Assembly (NCBI RefSeq): GCF_017654505.1
Contig: NC_054571.1
Location: 3,539,119 to 3,603,118 of the forward strand
Source of the DNA: Polyodon spathula
Taxonomy: Eukaryota; Chordata; Actinopteri; Acipenseriformes; Polyodontidae
DNA length: 64,000 nt
Direction of reading: 5' to 3'
A program made the translations under genes and the position numbers. A model generated the notes under the pieces. That model was not told the origin of the DNA. It saw nothing but the letters and a program-made list of their open reading frames with translations, and did no database searches. Of this stretch, positions 30,341-41,760 are shown in pieces (position 1 is the first letter of the stretch; every line of letters starts with the position of its first letter).

Positions 30341-30714
30341 ATATATGAGGGCATTAGTATAGCCTGTTTTCAAAAGTGGTTTTGATTGAAAGCACTGCTT
30401 CATGGAAATGGCATTGATGCATCAGCACTTTGGCAACCCGAAAGGCATCAGGGATCTGTAGTCTCAAAACAACAGTAAAATACAGAACAGAGGCACTAAT
30501 CTTTTAAAAAGTTTAAAAAGTTTGAGAACCACTGGTTTAGGTGGAAGCTGTTAAAGGCTACCAAAATAAACTAAAGCAAATGAACATGCCTGCATTTCTG
30601 ATTGGGAAAAAAACTCAAGGGTTTTCTATGTGAGAAGCGTTACGTTATATTAGAGCTAGGCAGTTCATCCCATAGTTAAGGATCCCTACAGCTGATTCCT
30701 CTGCCGTGTTTCAG
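30341..30714. other. intergenic, no gene seen
   Basis: Duplicated in the other arms (40700-41060 and 55110-55470) but with no recognised gene. Confidence 0.5.
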
Positions 30715-31005
30715 GTGAGTTGTTTCACTCTCGCACAATCCTTATAAAAGCTATTTTGCTTTTCTCTGGTGTCCCAAAACATGTGGTATCCTGCTTGGCT
30801 TGTTCAGAATACAGCCGCTAGAATTCTGACTAAAACCAAGGAAAGCGAACATATTACCCTTGTTCTGGCCTCTTTACACTGGCTCCCTGTGCAGTATAGA
30901 ATGGATTAGCACCTAGTTTTCTGCAGGACTTTCTGACCCTGTGTATGCCGAACCACACTCTGAGATCACAGAATGCAGGGCTGCTGGTAATATATATATC
31001 CATGT
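30715..31005 (+). pseudogene. L2-like LINE, reverse-transcriptase C-terminal fragment
   Basis: Across frames it reads like the LINE segment after the RT core: LQLVQNTAARILTKTK, HITPVLASLHWLPVQYRI and DFLTLCLPNHTLRSQ. These are clearest in the mirror copy on the minus strand at 40503-40694 and in the copy at 55520-55830. Several frameshifts. Same clade as the fragment at 37898-38452, which covers the RT core. Confidence 0.75.
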
Positions 31006-31149
31006 TGTCTTCAGGCTAACAAGGCACATGGGGTAACTGACAGAGTCTACATTATTTTTCCCCATAACTTTTAAAAAGGTTTTGATTTTATAATGTAGGT
31101 AAAGCGTGTCAGTTTAGTCAGGATTCACTGAATCAAAGCACCATGCCCT

Positions 31150-31430
31150 GGCTAGGGGCTCTTTCTGTATCGACCTTCAGAATTCGAAGCTGCTTACATT
31201 GGTTGGGCGCTGGGCCATTTCCGTTGGCCAGACTCTGGGCCGGTTCTGTTGAATCGGTTTGGGGTCATAATACAGTTTGACATTGGGCCGGTTCTGGCAG
31301 CCGTCATCGGGCCGGAATCACAGCTGTAATTGGGCAGGTACTGGGACAGCATCAGCATGCCGTCTGGGTCATACTGTGTCAAATCCGGGGTGCCGCTGAT
31401 TTCTGTACCCCATGGAATTCAGCATCCCCT
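31150..31430 (-). other. GC-richer duplicated segment, unrecognised
   Basis: Markedly GC-richer than its surroundings, with a minus-strand open frame starting MTQYDPDGMLML and containing QYLPNYSCDSGPMTAAR. The frame varies at its C-terminal end between the three copies (31194-31382, 40027-40233, 55934-56140) because of single-base indels. That argues against selection on it. It might be an exon remnant of an unknown gene. Confidence 0.35.
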
Positions 31431-31976
31431 GTGATTTCACTGCGCAGGCAGGTTTTTTTTTCTTTCTTCCCTGAAAGGCAGCTGAACGGGAACACAAGAT
31501 CTACATGTGTACGCGCCTCACTCTGTATTCTCCCCCACTGAAACAGAGATGTACTGGCACTTTGTTTTATTTAGACTGAGGCACAAAAGCATCCCAAATT
31601 CGTTATTAAATTTGCACTGAATGGAAGTCCCAGACTAAGCAAAAAATTAGCACAAATATTAGGAAGTGTGTGTTTTTTCTTTATTTTAATCTTTTGTTTG
31701 GTCTCTGTATAAAGCTCTCAGGAGGTGTCTCTTCCTCCCTCAGTACAGGCTGCACAGACGCTGCTGTTATTTTCATGCTGGTACCTAGTCTATTTATGTT
31801 CATTCTATGTAGTATCGTTCTCTGCACACAGTAAACTTTACGGCGTATTCTGTATTTAACTTAGACATTGAAACATGTTTTTCATGTAAACAAATGTCCA
31901 TTTGACCAATAATTCTACTGCAGCTGTATCTGCTGTTAAAGTATCACTACAATAAATACCCCAAATTACAGTTTTT
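31431..31976. other. intergenic, no gene seen
   Basis: Unique-looking apart from its copies in the palindrome arms. Confidence 0.5.
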
Positions 31977-32281
31977 TTCAGTAACACTTTATTAATAAGG
32001 TGCTGCTTACTAATATTGTATAAATATATAATAGATGCTTAATAACTATGTTATAGAGTATTAATAAAGCATTATAACTGGTTTATAACCATGCAATAGC
32101 CATATAGTACAATAGGTGGCTAAAAACTGCAGCCTTTATAAAACTAATTATGTTTATGGCTATTACATGGTTATAAACATCTATAATGCCTTATTAACAC
32201 TCTATAAGCACATTTATTATATATATATTATATATTTATAAAACATTAATTAGCAGCACCTTAATATAAAGTGTTACCGTT
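31977..32281. mobile_element. MITE with long inverted ends at the palindrome 1 boundary
   Basis: The left end AGTAACACTTTATTAATAAG then GTGCTGCTTA is mirrored on the right by TTAGCAGCACCTTAATATAA then AGTGTTAC. Pairing continues inward over most of the 300 bp (TATAACTGG..CCATGCAATA against TATTACATGG..). The two arms of palindrome 1 stop matching inside it, at about 32083. Its left half recurs at 39345-39445 and 56715-56835, and the right half at 63905-64000. Confidence 0.75.
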
Positions 32282-33216
32282 TTTTCTTTGGTTGTTAAAA
32301 TTAAGATAAACAAAAACCCACAAACCGGTTTGTATTACTATACTGTATTATCTCATGTGCTCTTGGGGCCCCCCAATACTCTACATAGGGGGGTACAGAA
32401 TTCCATAGCTGCTGTGAAGCTATGGAATTGTGTATCCCCTCACATTTTAATTAAAGCACACACATTTCAGGATGGTTTGTGTGCAGTGTTATTGTAATCT
32501 GCTCACATATTTTAACAAAACTTTCACTGCAGGGGCCCTCATGTTATTGAATAACACATTTGTATGCCTTATACTTTTGAACCCTTAAGAACTAATAATT
32601 TGCACAATTAGATCTTTTTAATTGTTTTCAGCTCCTACATTTGTGTAGGTAACTTGAAATCTCCAAAACCTCTAATCTGATCAAAGCAAAACTTGCCATA
32701 TTTTAAAGGGTGGTAAAATGAAGTTGCTACAGTAAAAAGCATGGCTGCTGATAGGCCTATCAAATTTCACCATTGCTCTAGTTGCATAAATTGCGCATAA
32801 AATGAACACCGTCCAAAACTCTTCACAGAGTAGTGGAGGCCTATGGGAAATAATATATACTCTATTAAAAAATACCTTGATATTTGTGTAAACCTTAACG
32901 GGAAATTTAAACTGAGACATCCATTGAACTTTGAAAGATCTCAAACTGGATTTAGACCAAGGATATGACCTTTGACGGTATAAAAATTACACAACGGACA
33001 AAACAACCACCCATCACTTTTTACTTCAACGATGTCCATTATTTCGTACCCCGACTACTGTACTCACTTACAGATAGTTTACAAGTGGTTACGAGATCAC
33101 TGGGTGGTAGCACGTCTAATTTACCGTGTATTTTACTTGTGGCAGGTTACTCTGAGAACACAGAGTAGTGGAGGCCTATGGGAAATAATATATACTCTAT
33201 TAAAAAATACCTTGAT
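32282..33216. other. intergenic, no gene seen
   Basis: No recognised gene. A 45-bp block (GAGTAGTGGAGGCCTATGGG, then AAATAATATATACTC) occurs twice, near 32827 and 33164. Confidence 0.5.
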
Positions 33217-33262
33217 ATTGACCTTGACCTTTGACCTCTCCTTAAGGTCAAATGTAAAACTA
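33217..33262. promoter_or_regulatory. cluster of nuclear-receptor half-sites (tentative)
   Basis: TTGACCTTGACCTTTGACCT followed shortly by AAGGTCAAATG. Several TGACCT/AGGTCA half-sites lie within 40 bp, including a DR1-like spacing (TGACCTTTGACC has one base between). The block is repetitive in the mirror arm (62945-63300), where it occurs more than once, so it may simply be part of a transposon. Confidence 0.3.
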
Positions 33263-33635
33263 GCTTATAGCGGCTTAGAGAGTGAAGGTAGGGTCATGGT
33301 TACTACGGAACTGTGGCAGGGTGCCCCGCCCCTGTGCTGACTTTGTGTTTTATGTTGTATGTGGTGTGTTATTGTTGGTGTGTATGTATTGGTGTGCAGG
33401 GTATAATGTGGGGCTATATAGCACGAGTGAAGCAAAATGTATATTTGTATTTAGACACGAGGATGGCAGAATCACGCCACGTGCAGATTAAAGTTGATAT
33501 TAGTATGGCAGCACGACGAGTAGAGCTGGTTCACATGCAGCTGTGCCGAGATTCCAGTTCTGTTTATTATTAAACAGTGCTGCAGCACATTCGCCAGTCA
33601 CTCGCAGTACTGTGTGATCTTCCCGGTCTGACGTC
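33263..33635. other. intergenic; arms differ here
   Basis: The counterpart at 62640-63260 carries extra duplicated segments and a poly-C run. Open frames here are not conserved between the arms. Confidence 0.5.
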
Positions 33636-33985
33636 ACCGCACCAAAAGAACATAAGAAAGATTACAAACGACAGGAGGTCATTTGGTCCATCTTGCTCGT
33701 TTGGTTGTTAGTAGTTTATTGATCCCAGAATCTCATCAAACAGCTTCTTGAAGGATCCCAGGGTGTTAGCTTCAACAACATTACTGGGGAGTTGGTTCCA
33801 GACTCCCACAGTTCTCTGTGTAAAAAAGTGCCTCCTATTTTCTGTTCTGAATGCCTCTTTATCTAATCTCCATTTGTAATCCCTGAGCCTTGTTTCTTTT
33901 TCAGGTCGAAAAAGTCCCTTGGGTCGGCCAGCTTGCCACAGAAACACAGATAGGAACAAGAATGCCTTGGTAGCCGTCAAGTTGC
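33636..33985 (-). pseudogene. CR1-like LINE 3' end, best-preserved copy
   Basis: The minus-strand 90-residue frame (33708-33980) carries GLFRPEKETRLRDYKWRLDK, then RRHFFTQRTVGVWNQLPSNV and FKKLFDEILG. This is the carboxyl end of a CR1/L2-type retrotransposon protein. After the stop comes a 3' tail of CAAACGAGCAAGATGGACC type ending TTCTTATGTTC. Only the 3' end is present, as in most 5'-truncated LINE copies. An (ATT)n tract adjoins the 5' side. Confidence 0.8.
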
Positions 33986-33997
33986 TTGCAACTTCTA

Positions 33998-34002
<5 letters not shown>

Positions 34003-34038
<36 letters not shown>
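34003..34038. repeat. (ATT)n microsatellite
   Basis: 12 ATT units. The mirror tract at 62215-62263 is longer. Confidence 0.95.
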
Positions 34039-34840
34039 GACATTTTCACATTGTCTGTGTGTAATGATAATGATTAGAGTAATGAATTAAAACATCTACA
34101 GTAATTTGGCATTGCTGCCCTATTATCACCACTCAATAAATTAATTAATTTTCTTTTAATTGTGTGTGATATTTATTTTCACAATAACATTCCTTGGTAT
34201 GAACACATAAGGCTATTGTAGGATATGTGTTTTGTGAGTACAAGTATAAGTGATAGTATATACATAGCAAATAGTAAAAAATACACTGTGCATTTTTTAT
34301 GACATACTGCATTTTCAACCTTTATTTATTTATATTCATAGTGATTAGTACTGATTTTTAAGTTAAGTGTGGCATGGAGACGCCATCAGGTTTGCATATC
34401 AATGACAGCACATCAATGACAGCTTGTTATTCAAATTCTCAATGGTCATTAACACAGGGAGGAAGCACCTTGTTTTAACTACAGTAAATAAAAACATCCA
34501 TTAATCAAAGTTTCCAGTAGAGAAAGACAGGGGTCCTATGACATTGTTTAGCACTGTCAAATCCATATCACTTTTAAATACATGCAGTACCTGATATTGT
34601 AAGAAAGACTTGTTTTCATGAACTATATAATGGATGTTCTTAAATACACAGTAATTAGAGACACTCAGTGGAAAGTGTCACCACAGTCAGAACATGCAGA
34701 TATATAACAAGTGAAGGCAAGCACACATTTCAGAGATTTTATTTGCAATTTCAAATGCAGAAGTACATTTATAAATATTGAAGATTCACATTTAAAAAAG
34801 AATAACAAAGCAGAACAGCACACCTCAATACACCAAATTA
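34039..34840. other. intergenic, no gene seen
   Basis: AT-rich DNA with no recognised feature. Confidence 0.5.
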
Positions 34841-35050
34841 TACACTAACATGGGGTGAAGATTTGACTTGTAGTCTAACCCAACCAACAGGACTAAGTGG
34901 GTGTATTTACAATAGAGAGGCAAGAGGCTTTTACACAACAAAGTGACTTTAAGAAATCAGCCAATACAGAGCAGCATTAAACAGTTAACAATCCATTACA
35001 GAGCAATTAGCTTAACATAACATTTCAAACTTGTCATGATGTTTGTAACC
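34841..35050. repeat. direct repeat, distal member, GPCR 3' flank
   Basis: Closely resembles 35769-35990 in the same orientation, about 930 bp apart. Shared blocks are TTTGACTTGTAGTCTAACCC, ACAATAGAGAGGCAAG and TTAAGAAATCAGCCA. The proximal member lies about 200 bp beyond the GPCR stop, so the distal one may be the 3' flank of a lost receptor copy. Confidence 0.7.
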
Positions 35051-35234
35051 GATTTGAACATGTTTAACAAAAATAAGCAAGAGAAGATGACAGTTCATCT
35101 GAGACAGAACAGGTCGTCTTTTTACAGTGACAGCACTGTATCACCCTGCAACACAAACACATTCCAGCAACGAGAAACATGGGTTACAATACAGGCACAC
35201 TTATTAGAACACCCCATTGCTTCTGTAGTTTAGA

Positions 35235-35440
35235 TGCATCGTGCATATGAAACCAAACCACTGCAACTGAAAATCCGGGAACATTGTAAACATAGGCAAA
35301 TTAGTGAGAGTCTAATTTAATTGATGTCTTTAATAGACTACGCATGCAAATCATTTGAAATAGTAAAGAGAAAAGCAACACAGAGCTACACATGGTGAAA
35401 TGCAGGAGACAGTTTTTTAAAGTTGTTTAAGATGCCTATA
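35235..35440 (-). repeat. R2 interspersed repeat copy
   Basis: Resembles 24450-24660: CGTGCATATGAAACCAAACC, then GATGTCTTTAATAGACTA and CAACACAGAGCTACA. Confidence 0.65.
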
Positions 35441-35768
35441 TAAAAGATAAAGTGGTCTAACATTTCCACATGTGAGAGCCTATTGCTTCTATATCTCTGA
35501 TTACTGTTGAAATGTAAATTCTCACACCCAGAGGTTTTCATGCAGGTTAGTATATTAAAGATATAAGTGAGCAATCATGAGATGTTCTAACACATTTGCA
35601 CACTTCTGTGTATGTTGCTGCTTTGCAGTTTGTATCTTTAGAAGAACATATTAGAATATTCAGAAATATTCAGAAATACATATTTTGCTCAAATTTACAA
35701 AAGACAACATTCAAAGTCTATACTTATAATATCTGATAGCCATCCTACCAGTTAGTGTAAGTCTTAAT

Positions 35769-35990
35769 ATACTATACACTAACATGTAGTGAAGCTTTGA
35801 CTTGTAGTCTAACCCAACTAACAGGATTAAGTGGGTCTATTTACAATAGAGAGGCAAGTGGCTTTTACAAGAAAGATTCCCTGAAGCTGCTTTAAGAAAT
35901 CAGCCAGTAAAGAATTAAAAATCCCTTATAGACAAATTAACTTAGCATGACATTTAAAACTCATCCGGATGTTTGCAACCACTCTCAGTT
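35769..35990. repeat. direct repeat, proximal member, GPCR 3' flank
   Basis: Partner of 34841-35050. It has a short insertion (AAGATTCCCTGAAGCTGC) relative to the distal member. Confidence 0.7.
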
Positions 35991-36192
35991 GGTCTGAGTG
36001 CTGTTTCTTAAAAAATGAGTTTCATTGATATTTTTGTATTGCCTGATTGAGGTGCTTGTAGTTTGAAATTGATAGCACAAATCCAAATTGCTGTCTCTCT
36101 AGTCTGCTATTCAAAACATCTTAATAGTTAAAGGACAGGCTCATTTAATTTGAAGCTACTTGCTTGACAATGGAATATGTTTTCTGTTGAGT

Positions 36193-37086
36193 TCATGGAG
36201 TGGGGCTCAGTGCTATACAGCACGCCCCATTGCATGGAAACTGCCCACAAGGCAATGCACCCACATTAGACAGGTAGAGCAAAGGCTGTATGAAGTTCCT
36301 GGGGATAAAGAAGCTATAGCATAATGGACTTATATAACATTGAAATATCATAGGATTGAAATATGATTTAAATGGGAAGACAGCTACTACTGGTAAATAG
36401 GAAACTAACACAATCATTAAAATGGTAAAAACGATCTGCAAGGCTTTCTTCTTCATGGGATGGATCTCGTCTCTCCCTGGAGAAGACCTCCTCAGGACCC
36501 TCAGGATGGAGATGTTACAGAAAACCATGACAATAAACAAGGCAGAGATGAAACCTAAGATTACATATGCAGGGGATACAAAGGCTGTTCTACCTAGATA
36601 GATGGAGAAGGGGACAATAATAGCCCATGCCACAGCAGAGCACACCACTCTATAGGTGAGTGACTTGAGCCCCAGGTAGGTGACTGGATGCACCACAGCC
36701 ATGTAACGCTCCACACAGATACAGCAAAGGAACAGAGGAACCCCTGTCAGATTAAAATTAAGTAAAACAAATATTACTGAGTAAGCAATTGGATTGTTTA
36801 GAAAGTAGTAATTATATATTCCAAGGGGCGCATTGAGGCAACACAAAATATCCATGACAGCCAGGTTCAGTATGAACACCTCAGAAGATGAGATGGCAGT
36901 TTTTTTCCTCAGTAAAATCCACAGCACTGTCACATTGGCTGGCAATCCCAGGATAACACTTAGAGACTTCAAAGTCGCCCAGAATGCGAACCCAGCTGGA
37001 TTGTCTCTACATTCCAGGTCAAAGCCGGTACTAAGAGCTGTGGTGTTGTTGGGGACCATGGTAGAGTTTGTGTTGAAAGAATCCAT
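36193..37086 (-). CDS. class A G protein-coupled receptor, orphan (copy 1)
   Basis: Intronless 297-residue receptor. The N-terminus has NST and NNTT glycosylation sites. Seven hydrophobic helices follow: TM1 about 35-57, TM2 about 69-89 with LNLAVMD, TM3 about 106-128 ending CVERYMAVVHP (ERY in place of DRY), TM4 about 143-163, TM5 about 172-197, TM6 about 215-240, TM7 about 250-277. Oddities: I see no cysteine at the start of TM3 or in the second outer loop, so the usual disulfide seems absent. TM6 has SYLP rather than CWxP, and TM7 has IQPLLY in place of NPxxY. The style resembles the P2Y/nucleotide-lipid receptor group, but I cannot name a ligand. The start is the first Met after several frames of non-receptor sequence. 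Located in the spacer of palindrome 1. Confidence 0.82.
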   Translation of the reverse strand: MDSFNTNSTMVPNNTTALSTGFDLECRDNPAGFAFWATLKSLSVILGLPANVTVLWILLRKKTAISSSEVFILNLAVMDILCCLNAPLGIYNYYFLNNPIAYSVIFVLLNFNLTGVPLFLCCICVERYMAVVHPVTYLGLKSLTYRVVCSAVAWAIIVPFSIYLGRTAFVSPAYVILGFISALFIVMVFCNISILRVLRRSSPGRDEIHPMKKKALQIVFTILMIVLVSYLPVVAVFPFKSYFNPMIFQCYISPLCYSFFIPRNFIQPLLYLSNVGALPCGQFPCNGACCIALSPTP

Positions 37087-37897
37087 TGTGCATTGAATGT
37101 GTCAACAAGGAACTGGGTTTCACTGGCCAAGAGAATCTGGTGAGAGAAGATGAAAGATGAACAGCACCCATACAAGATCTCAGTGCAGTATAACACTGCT
37201 GAGCAGGTCGTAGTGACAAGTTCATTACACTGTATTGGGTTTTTCATTGTTTAGATTTGCTATATTGGTGGTTTGTACACGGTTGCTTTTTATAAAGTAA
37301 GCCTGTGGTTAGCAGATAGTTTTTCCATGAAGAAATGTCACTCTGATAAGAACAGTTCACTTACAAAGCAACCTTACCTTTGATATCAAACAACACAGCT
37401 TTAAAGCATGCATCAGATATACTAGGAGACTTTTTCTGTTCACACTTGATAGTCCTTAAAAATAATTCTGGAAATAGAGATGAAGGCCATCTCATTGTCA
37501 AAGCAGTCCTGTCAATGCAGGCAAATCACGACCAACAGCATTCATGTAACAAACATTTAAGATGGATAGCAATTGTGAAGAAATTGCTAAATACTTATCT
37601 CTCTACACCTCTTAGATCTCTACACCTCTAGATTTACTTTAAGAGTAGTGCACTAAGCAGTATATATAAGCCACGCATTCTCTCTTACCACAATGTTAGG
37701 GTGTTTTCAGCAGGCAGCGGCTCTCTAATATCTCCACAATGATGTATCAACGAGTAAAACCCTCTGTTGGTAATAGAAACAGATAATGATCTCCAGGGAC
37801 AAGACCGAGACTATCTAGTAGGGAAGCCACGCTCTCATATAGACCAATTTGCTGAGTTTCCACCTACTGAAATGTACTGTTTAAAATATTCCTGTGC
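37087..37897. other. GPCR 5' flank, no further gene seen
   Basis: Probable promoter and 5' UTR region of the receptor. TATA-like TATATATAAG at 37660 is not convincingly placed. No recognised repeat. Confidence 0.4.
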
Positions 37898-38455
37898 TTA
37901 GCCACCACTAGGTGTGTGCTGCCCCTTTTCAAAGAGAATGGATCTCAATTTGGCAATGTTCCAATTATAAAACAAGGCCTTTATAACTGAGCTCATGTGG
38001 GGGTCCAAACGTCGTTCGGTATCCAGAGTGATTGCCATATTTTTTACAGTATTAGATGGAGTCAAAAGATTCCCATCAAAGGATATTTCAGAAAGAGATG
38101 ATTTAGCCAAGTTGTGTCTGGAACCCACTATTATTACCTATGTCTTATTGGGATTTATCTTCCAACAATTTAGAGACATCCATGACTGGATTTCACTCAG
38201 GCACTGAGACAGCACAGAACTCACCAGCTCCGATTTAGAAGGAAACTAGCAGTATATTTAAGTATCATCTGCATTACAGTGAAATCCAAGGTTGCACTTG
38301 TTAATAACTGATCCAAGGAAGAGCATATTGACACTGAAAAGCAAAGGGACAAGTGTTGAGCCTTGTGGAACTCCATAATCCACATCACCTGTCTCAGAAG
38401 AGTACTGGCCCAGAGACACAAACTGGCATTGATGCAATGCAGGGGGTTTCATCCT
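37898..38455 (-). pseudogene. L2-like LINE, reverse-transcriptase core fragment
   Basis: On the minus strand the frame contains [20 protein letters not shown] and then FHCNADDT. These are the RT motifs VPQGS-x-L-x-PLLF and (Y)ADDT, with Asn for Tyr at the catalytic box. Further on, CLSEIQSWMSLNCWKINPNK, VGSRHNLAK and SVIKALFYNWNIAKLRS are spread over two frames. Dead copy with frameshifts. It lies upstream of the GPCR on the same strand. Confidence 0.8.
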
Positions 38456-38492
38456 TTTTTTAAACTGTCTGGAGGTTTCAGCTCAATTACCC

Positions 38493-38906
38493 TGTGACAA
38501 CCTGGTGAGTGGACAGAGGCCCAGAGACAGACTGCAGTTCAAAAAATATATACTTTTATTATAAATTAACACAAAATAAAAGTTCACAAGGGCAAAATAA
38601 AAGATATTTAAACAAATAAAGCAAAACTCACAAAAATAAAGGTTTCCAGGCTGGGTGATGCCTTCACTGGATTCAGAAAAAACCACAAACCACAAACCAC
38701 AAACCACAAACCACAAACCTCTGCTCCCTCCTCCTAATGGGAAGCAGAGGCCTCCTTTTATGTCAGGTGGCTGGGCGCTGATTGATCGTTAATTAAGCAA
38801 ATCAACTAATCAATCCAAGCCACCTGAACATAATAAACCCAGGCAGGTAAGGGAATTTAACCCCATCCCTGCCAATTTATAAAGGGCAGAGCTTTGCTCT
38901 GCCACA
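38493..38906 (-). mobile_element. solo LTR with 5-bp target duplication (arm 1)
   Basis: On the minus strand it runs TGTGGCAGAG..TTGTCACA, with TG..CA ends, and is flanked on both sides by the same five bases (TACCC on plus, GGGTA on minus). Inside are CATAAAAGG as a TATA-like box and AATAAAAG as a poly(A) signal. A TTTGTGG tandem has 5 units here and 7 in the mirror copy. No internal retroelement sequence remains, so it is a recombined solo LTR. The superfamily is not determined. Confidence 0.8.
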
Positions 38907-39344
38907 TACCCCTTTACAAGTTTTGTTCTACTGAAGGGTGCAACAGTTGCAATAAAATGGAGAATAATCTGATTAACACATTTCTTTTTTTCCCTGTTTA
39001 TTTAATAAATTGTTCATGTCATAACAGTTTGGGTGACAAACTGCCTGGTTAGGACAGAATAACAAACAGTAGGCTTAATTCTTAAAACTTTTAATTACAA
39101 GTATTTGGATGCACAGAATTAAAGAATTTCAGAATCTCTTTGGAAATCATATTTCTTTCTGTTCAGTAAAGTTAGTATAAATAATACAAACTAGTCTGCA
39201 TGTAAATGTTTATCACGTTTCTGTTTACTTCCCATCTCATTTAAAATGTTTACAATATCAAAAACATTAACCTCAAGATAAAACCATAACTACTAACAAT
39301 GATAAACGCTTTTATTAAAGCCAACATAAAAATGTTAATAAACC
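38907..39344. other. intergenic, no gene seen
   Basis: Part of the palindrome 1 spacer. AT-rich, no recognised element. Confidence 0.5.
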
Positions 39345-40419
39345 AGTTATAATGCTTTATTAATACTCTATAACATAGTTATTAAGCATCTATTATATAT
39401 TTATACAATATTAGTAAGCAGCACCTTATTAATAAAGTGTTACTGAAAAAAACTGTAATTTGGGGTATTTATTGTAGTGATACTTTAACAGCAGATACAG
39501 CTGCAGTAGAATTATTGGTCAAATGGACATTTGTTTACATGAAAAACATGTCTAAGTTAAATACAGAATACGCCGTAAAGTTTACTGTGTGCAGAGAACG
39601 ATACTACATAGAATGAACATAAATAGACTAGGTACCAGCATGAAAATAACAGCAGCGTCTGTGCAGCCTGTACTGAGGGAGGAAGAGACACCTCCTGAGA
39701 GCTTTACACAGAGGCCAAACAAAAGATTAAAATAAAGAAAAAACACACACTTCCTAATATTTGTGCTAATTTTTTGCTTAGTCTGGGATTTCCATTCAGT
39801 GCAAATTTAATAACGAATCAGGGATGCTTTTGTGCCTCAGTCTAAGTAAAACATAGTGCCAGTAGGGGGAGAATACAGAGTACAGAGTGAGGCGCGTACA
39901 CATGTAGATCTTGTGTTCCCGTTCAGCTGCCTTTCAGGGAAGAAAGAAAAAAAAAACCTGCCTGCGCAGTGAAATCACAGGGGATGCTGAATTCCATGGG
40001 GTACAGAAATCAGCGGCACCCCGGATTTGACACAGTATGACCCAGACGGCATGCTGATGCTGGCCCAGTACCTGCCCAATTACAGCTGTGATTCCGGTCC
40101 GATGACGGCTGCCAGAACCAGCCCAATGTCAAACTGTATTATGACCCCCAAACCGATTCAACAGAACCGGCCCAGAGTCTGGCCAATGGAAATGGCCCAG
40201 CGCCCAACCAATGTAAGCAGCTTCGAATTCTGAAGGTCGATACAGAAAGAGCCCCTAGCCAGGGCATGGTGCTTTGATTCAGTGAATCCTGACTAAACTG
40301 ACACGCTTTACCTACATTATAAAATCAAAACCTTTTTAAAAGTTATGGGGAAAAATAATGCAGACTCTGTCAGTTACCCCATGTGCCTTGTTAGCCTGAA
40401 GACAACATGGATATATATA

Positions 40420-40700
40420 TATTACCAGCAGCCCTGCATTCTGTGATCTCAGGGTGTGGTTTGGCAAACACAGGGTCAGAAAGTCCTGCAGAAAACTAGG
40501 TGCTAATCCATTCTATACTGCACAGGGAGCCAGTGTAAAGAGGCCAGAACAAGGGTAATATGTTCGCTTTCCTTGGTTTTAGTCAGAATTCTAGCGGCTG
40601 TATTCTGAACAAGCTGCAAGCGGGATACCACACGTTCTGGGACACCAGAGAAAAGCAAAATAGCTTTTATAAGGATTGTGCGAGAGTGAAACAACTCACC
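40420..40700 (-). pseudogene. L2-like LINE C-terminal fragment (mirror of 30715-31005)
   Basis: The best-preserved copy. The frame 40503-40694 reads SGVPERVVSRLQLVQNTAAR and then LASLHWLPVQYRMD. Confidence 0.8.
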
Positions 40701-41084
40701 TGAAACACGGCAGAGGAATCAGCTGTAGGGAACCTTAACTATGGGATGAACTGCCTAGCTCTAATATAACGTAATGCTTCTCACATAGAAAACCCTTGAG
40801 TTTTTTTCCCAATCAGAAATGCAGGCATGTTCATTTGCTTTAGTTTATTTTGGTAGCCGTTAACAGTTTCCACCTAAACCAGTGGTTCTCAAACTTTTTA
40901 AACTTTTTAAAAGATTAGTGCCTCTGTTCTGTATTTTACTGTTGTTTTGAGACTACAGATCCCTGATGCCTTTCGGGTTGCCAAAGTGCTGATGCATCAA
41001 TGCCATTTCCATGAAGCAGTGCTTTCAATCAAAACCACTTTTAAAAACAAGCTATTCTAATGCCCTCATATATACAAAGCTGCA

Positions 41085-41300
41085 AAACAAACAAGAACAC
41101 CTGTTAAGACACCCACGTGGGTTTGGTGTTAACGTGTGAAAAATATTGGTAAGTTTACAGCTTGTACTGGTCAGGACTGATTCTGCTAATTTGTTTCTCA
41201 GAGAAATATACAATGTATTTTTGTAACATAAGAATTCTACAATGCATTTTTGAGAAAAATCGACAATGCATTTTTGTAATTTGAAAAATATGTACAATGC
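41085..41300 (+). repeat. R1 interspersed repeat copy
   Basis: Contains CACCCACGTGGGTTTGGTGT, GCTTGTACTGGTCAGGACTG and repeated AATGCATTTTTG(T/A) motifs. Confidence 0.75.
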
Positions 41301-41306
41301 ACCTTT

Positions 41307-41307
<1 letters not shown>

Positions 41308-41387
<80 letters not shown>
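41308..41387. repeat. (TA)n microsatellite
   Basis: About 80 bp of uninterrupted TA. Counterparts at 30041-30106 and 54772-54855. Confidence 0.95.
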
Positions 41388-41391
<4 letters not shown>

Positions 41392-41584
41392 AAACACAAA
41401 TTTAAACACAGGGTAGATAAGTTATATATTTATACAGAGATAACAAAGTGTCCCTTATAAAACAGATATTAAAGTTTAGCAGTGTGATAAAGCACAGTGA
41501 AAGCATAGGTGAGCTTTGTAAAGCACAGCGAGGTATGGTAAAGCAGATTAAAAAAATAAACCATGGTAAACTAACCCTTATAAA

Positions 41585-41760
41585 AGATCATAAAATCCAA
41601 CCTCAGGAACTGCAAAACCCTGAAAAACTGTCAAAATAGGCAAATCATTGACTATCTAATTATATTGATGACTGTACTATGCAATTCATTTCAAACAGGA
41701 AGAGAAAAGGAACACAGAGCCACAAATGGGAAAATGCAGGTTAAATTTTTGCAGTTTTTT
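41585..41760 (-). repeat. R2 interspersed repeat copy
   Basis: Contains AATTATATTGATGACTGTAC and GGAACACAGAGCCACAAATG. Absent from the left arm. Confidence 0.6.

Noticed and set aside
31194..31382. Open frame starting MTQYDPDGMLML as a gene
   Set aside because: The C-terminal frame changes between the three copies through single-base indels, so there is no sign of coding constraint. Kept only as an unexplained GC-richer segment.
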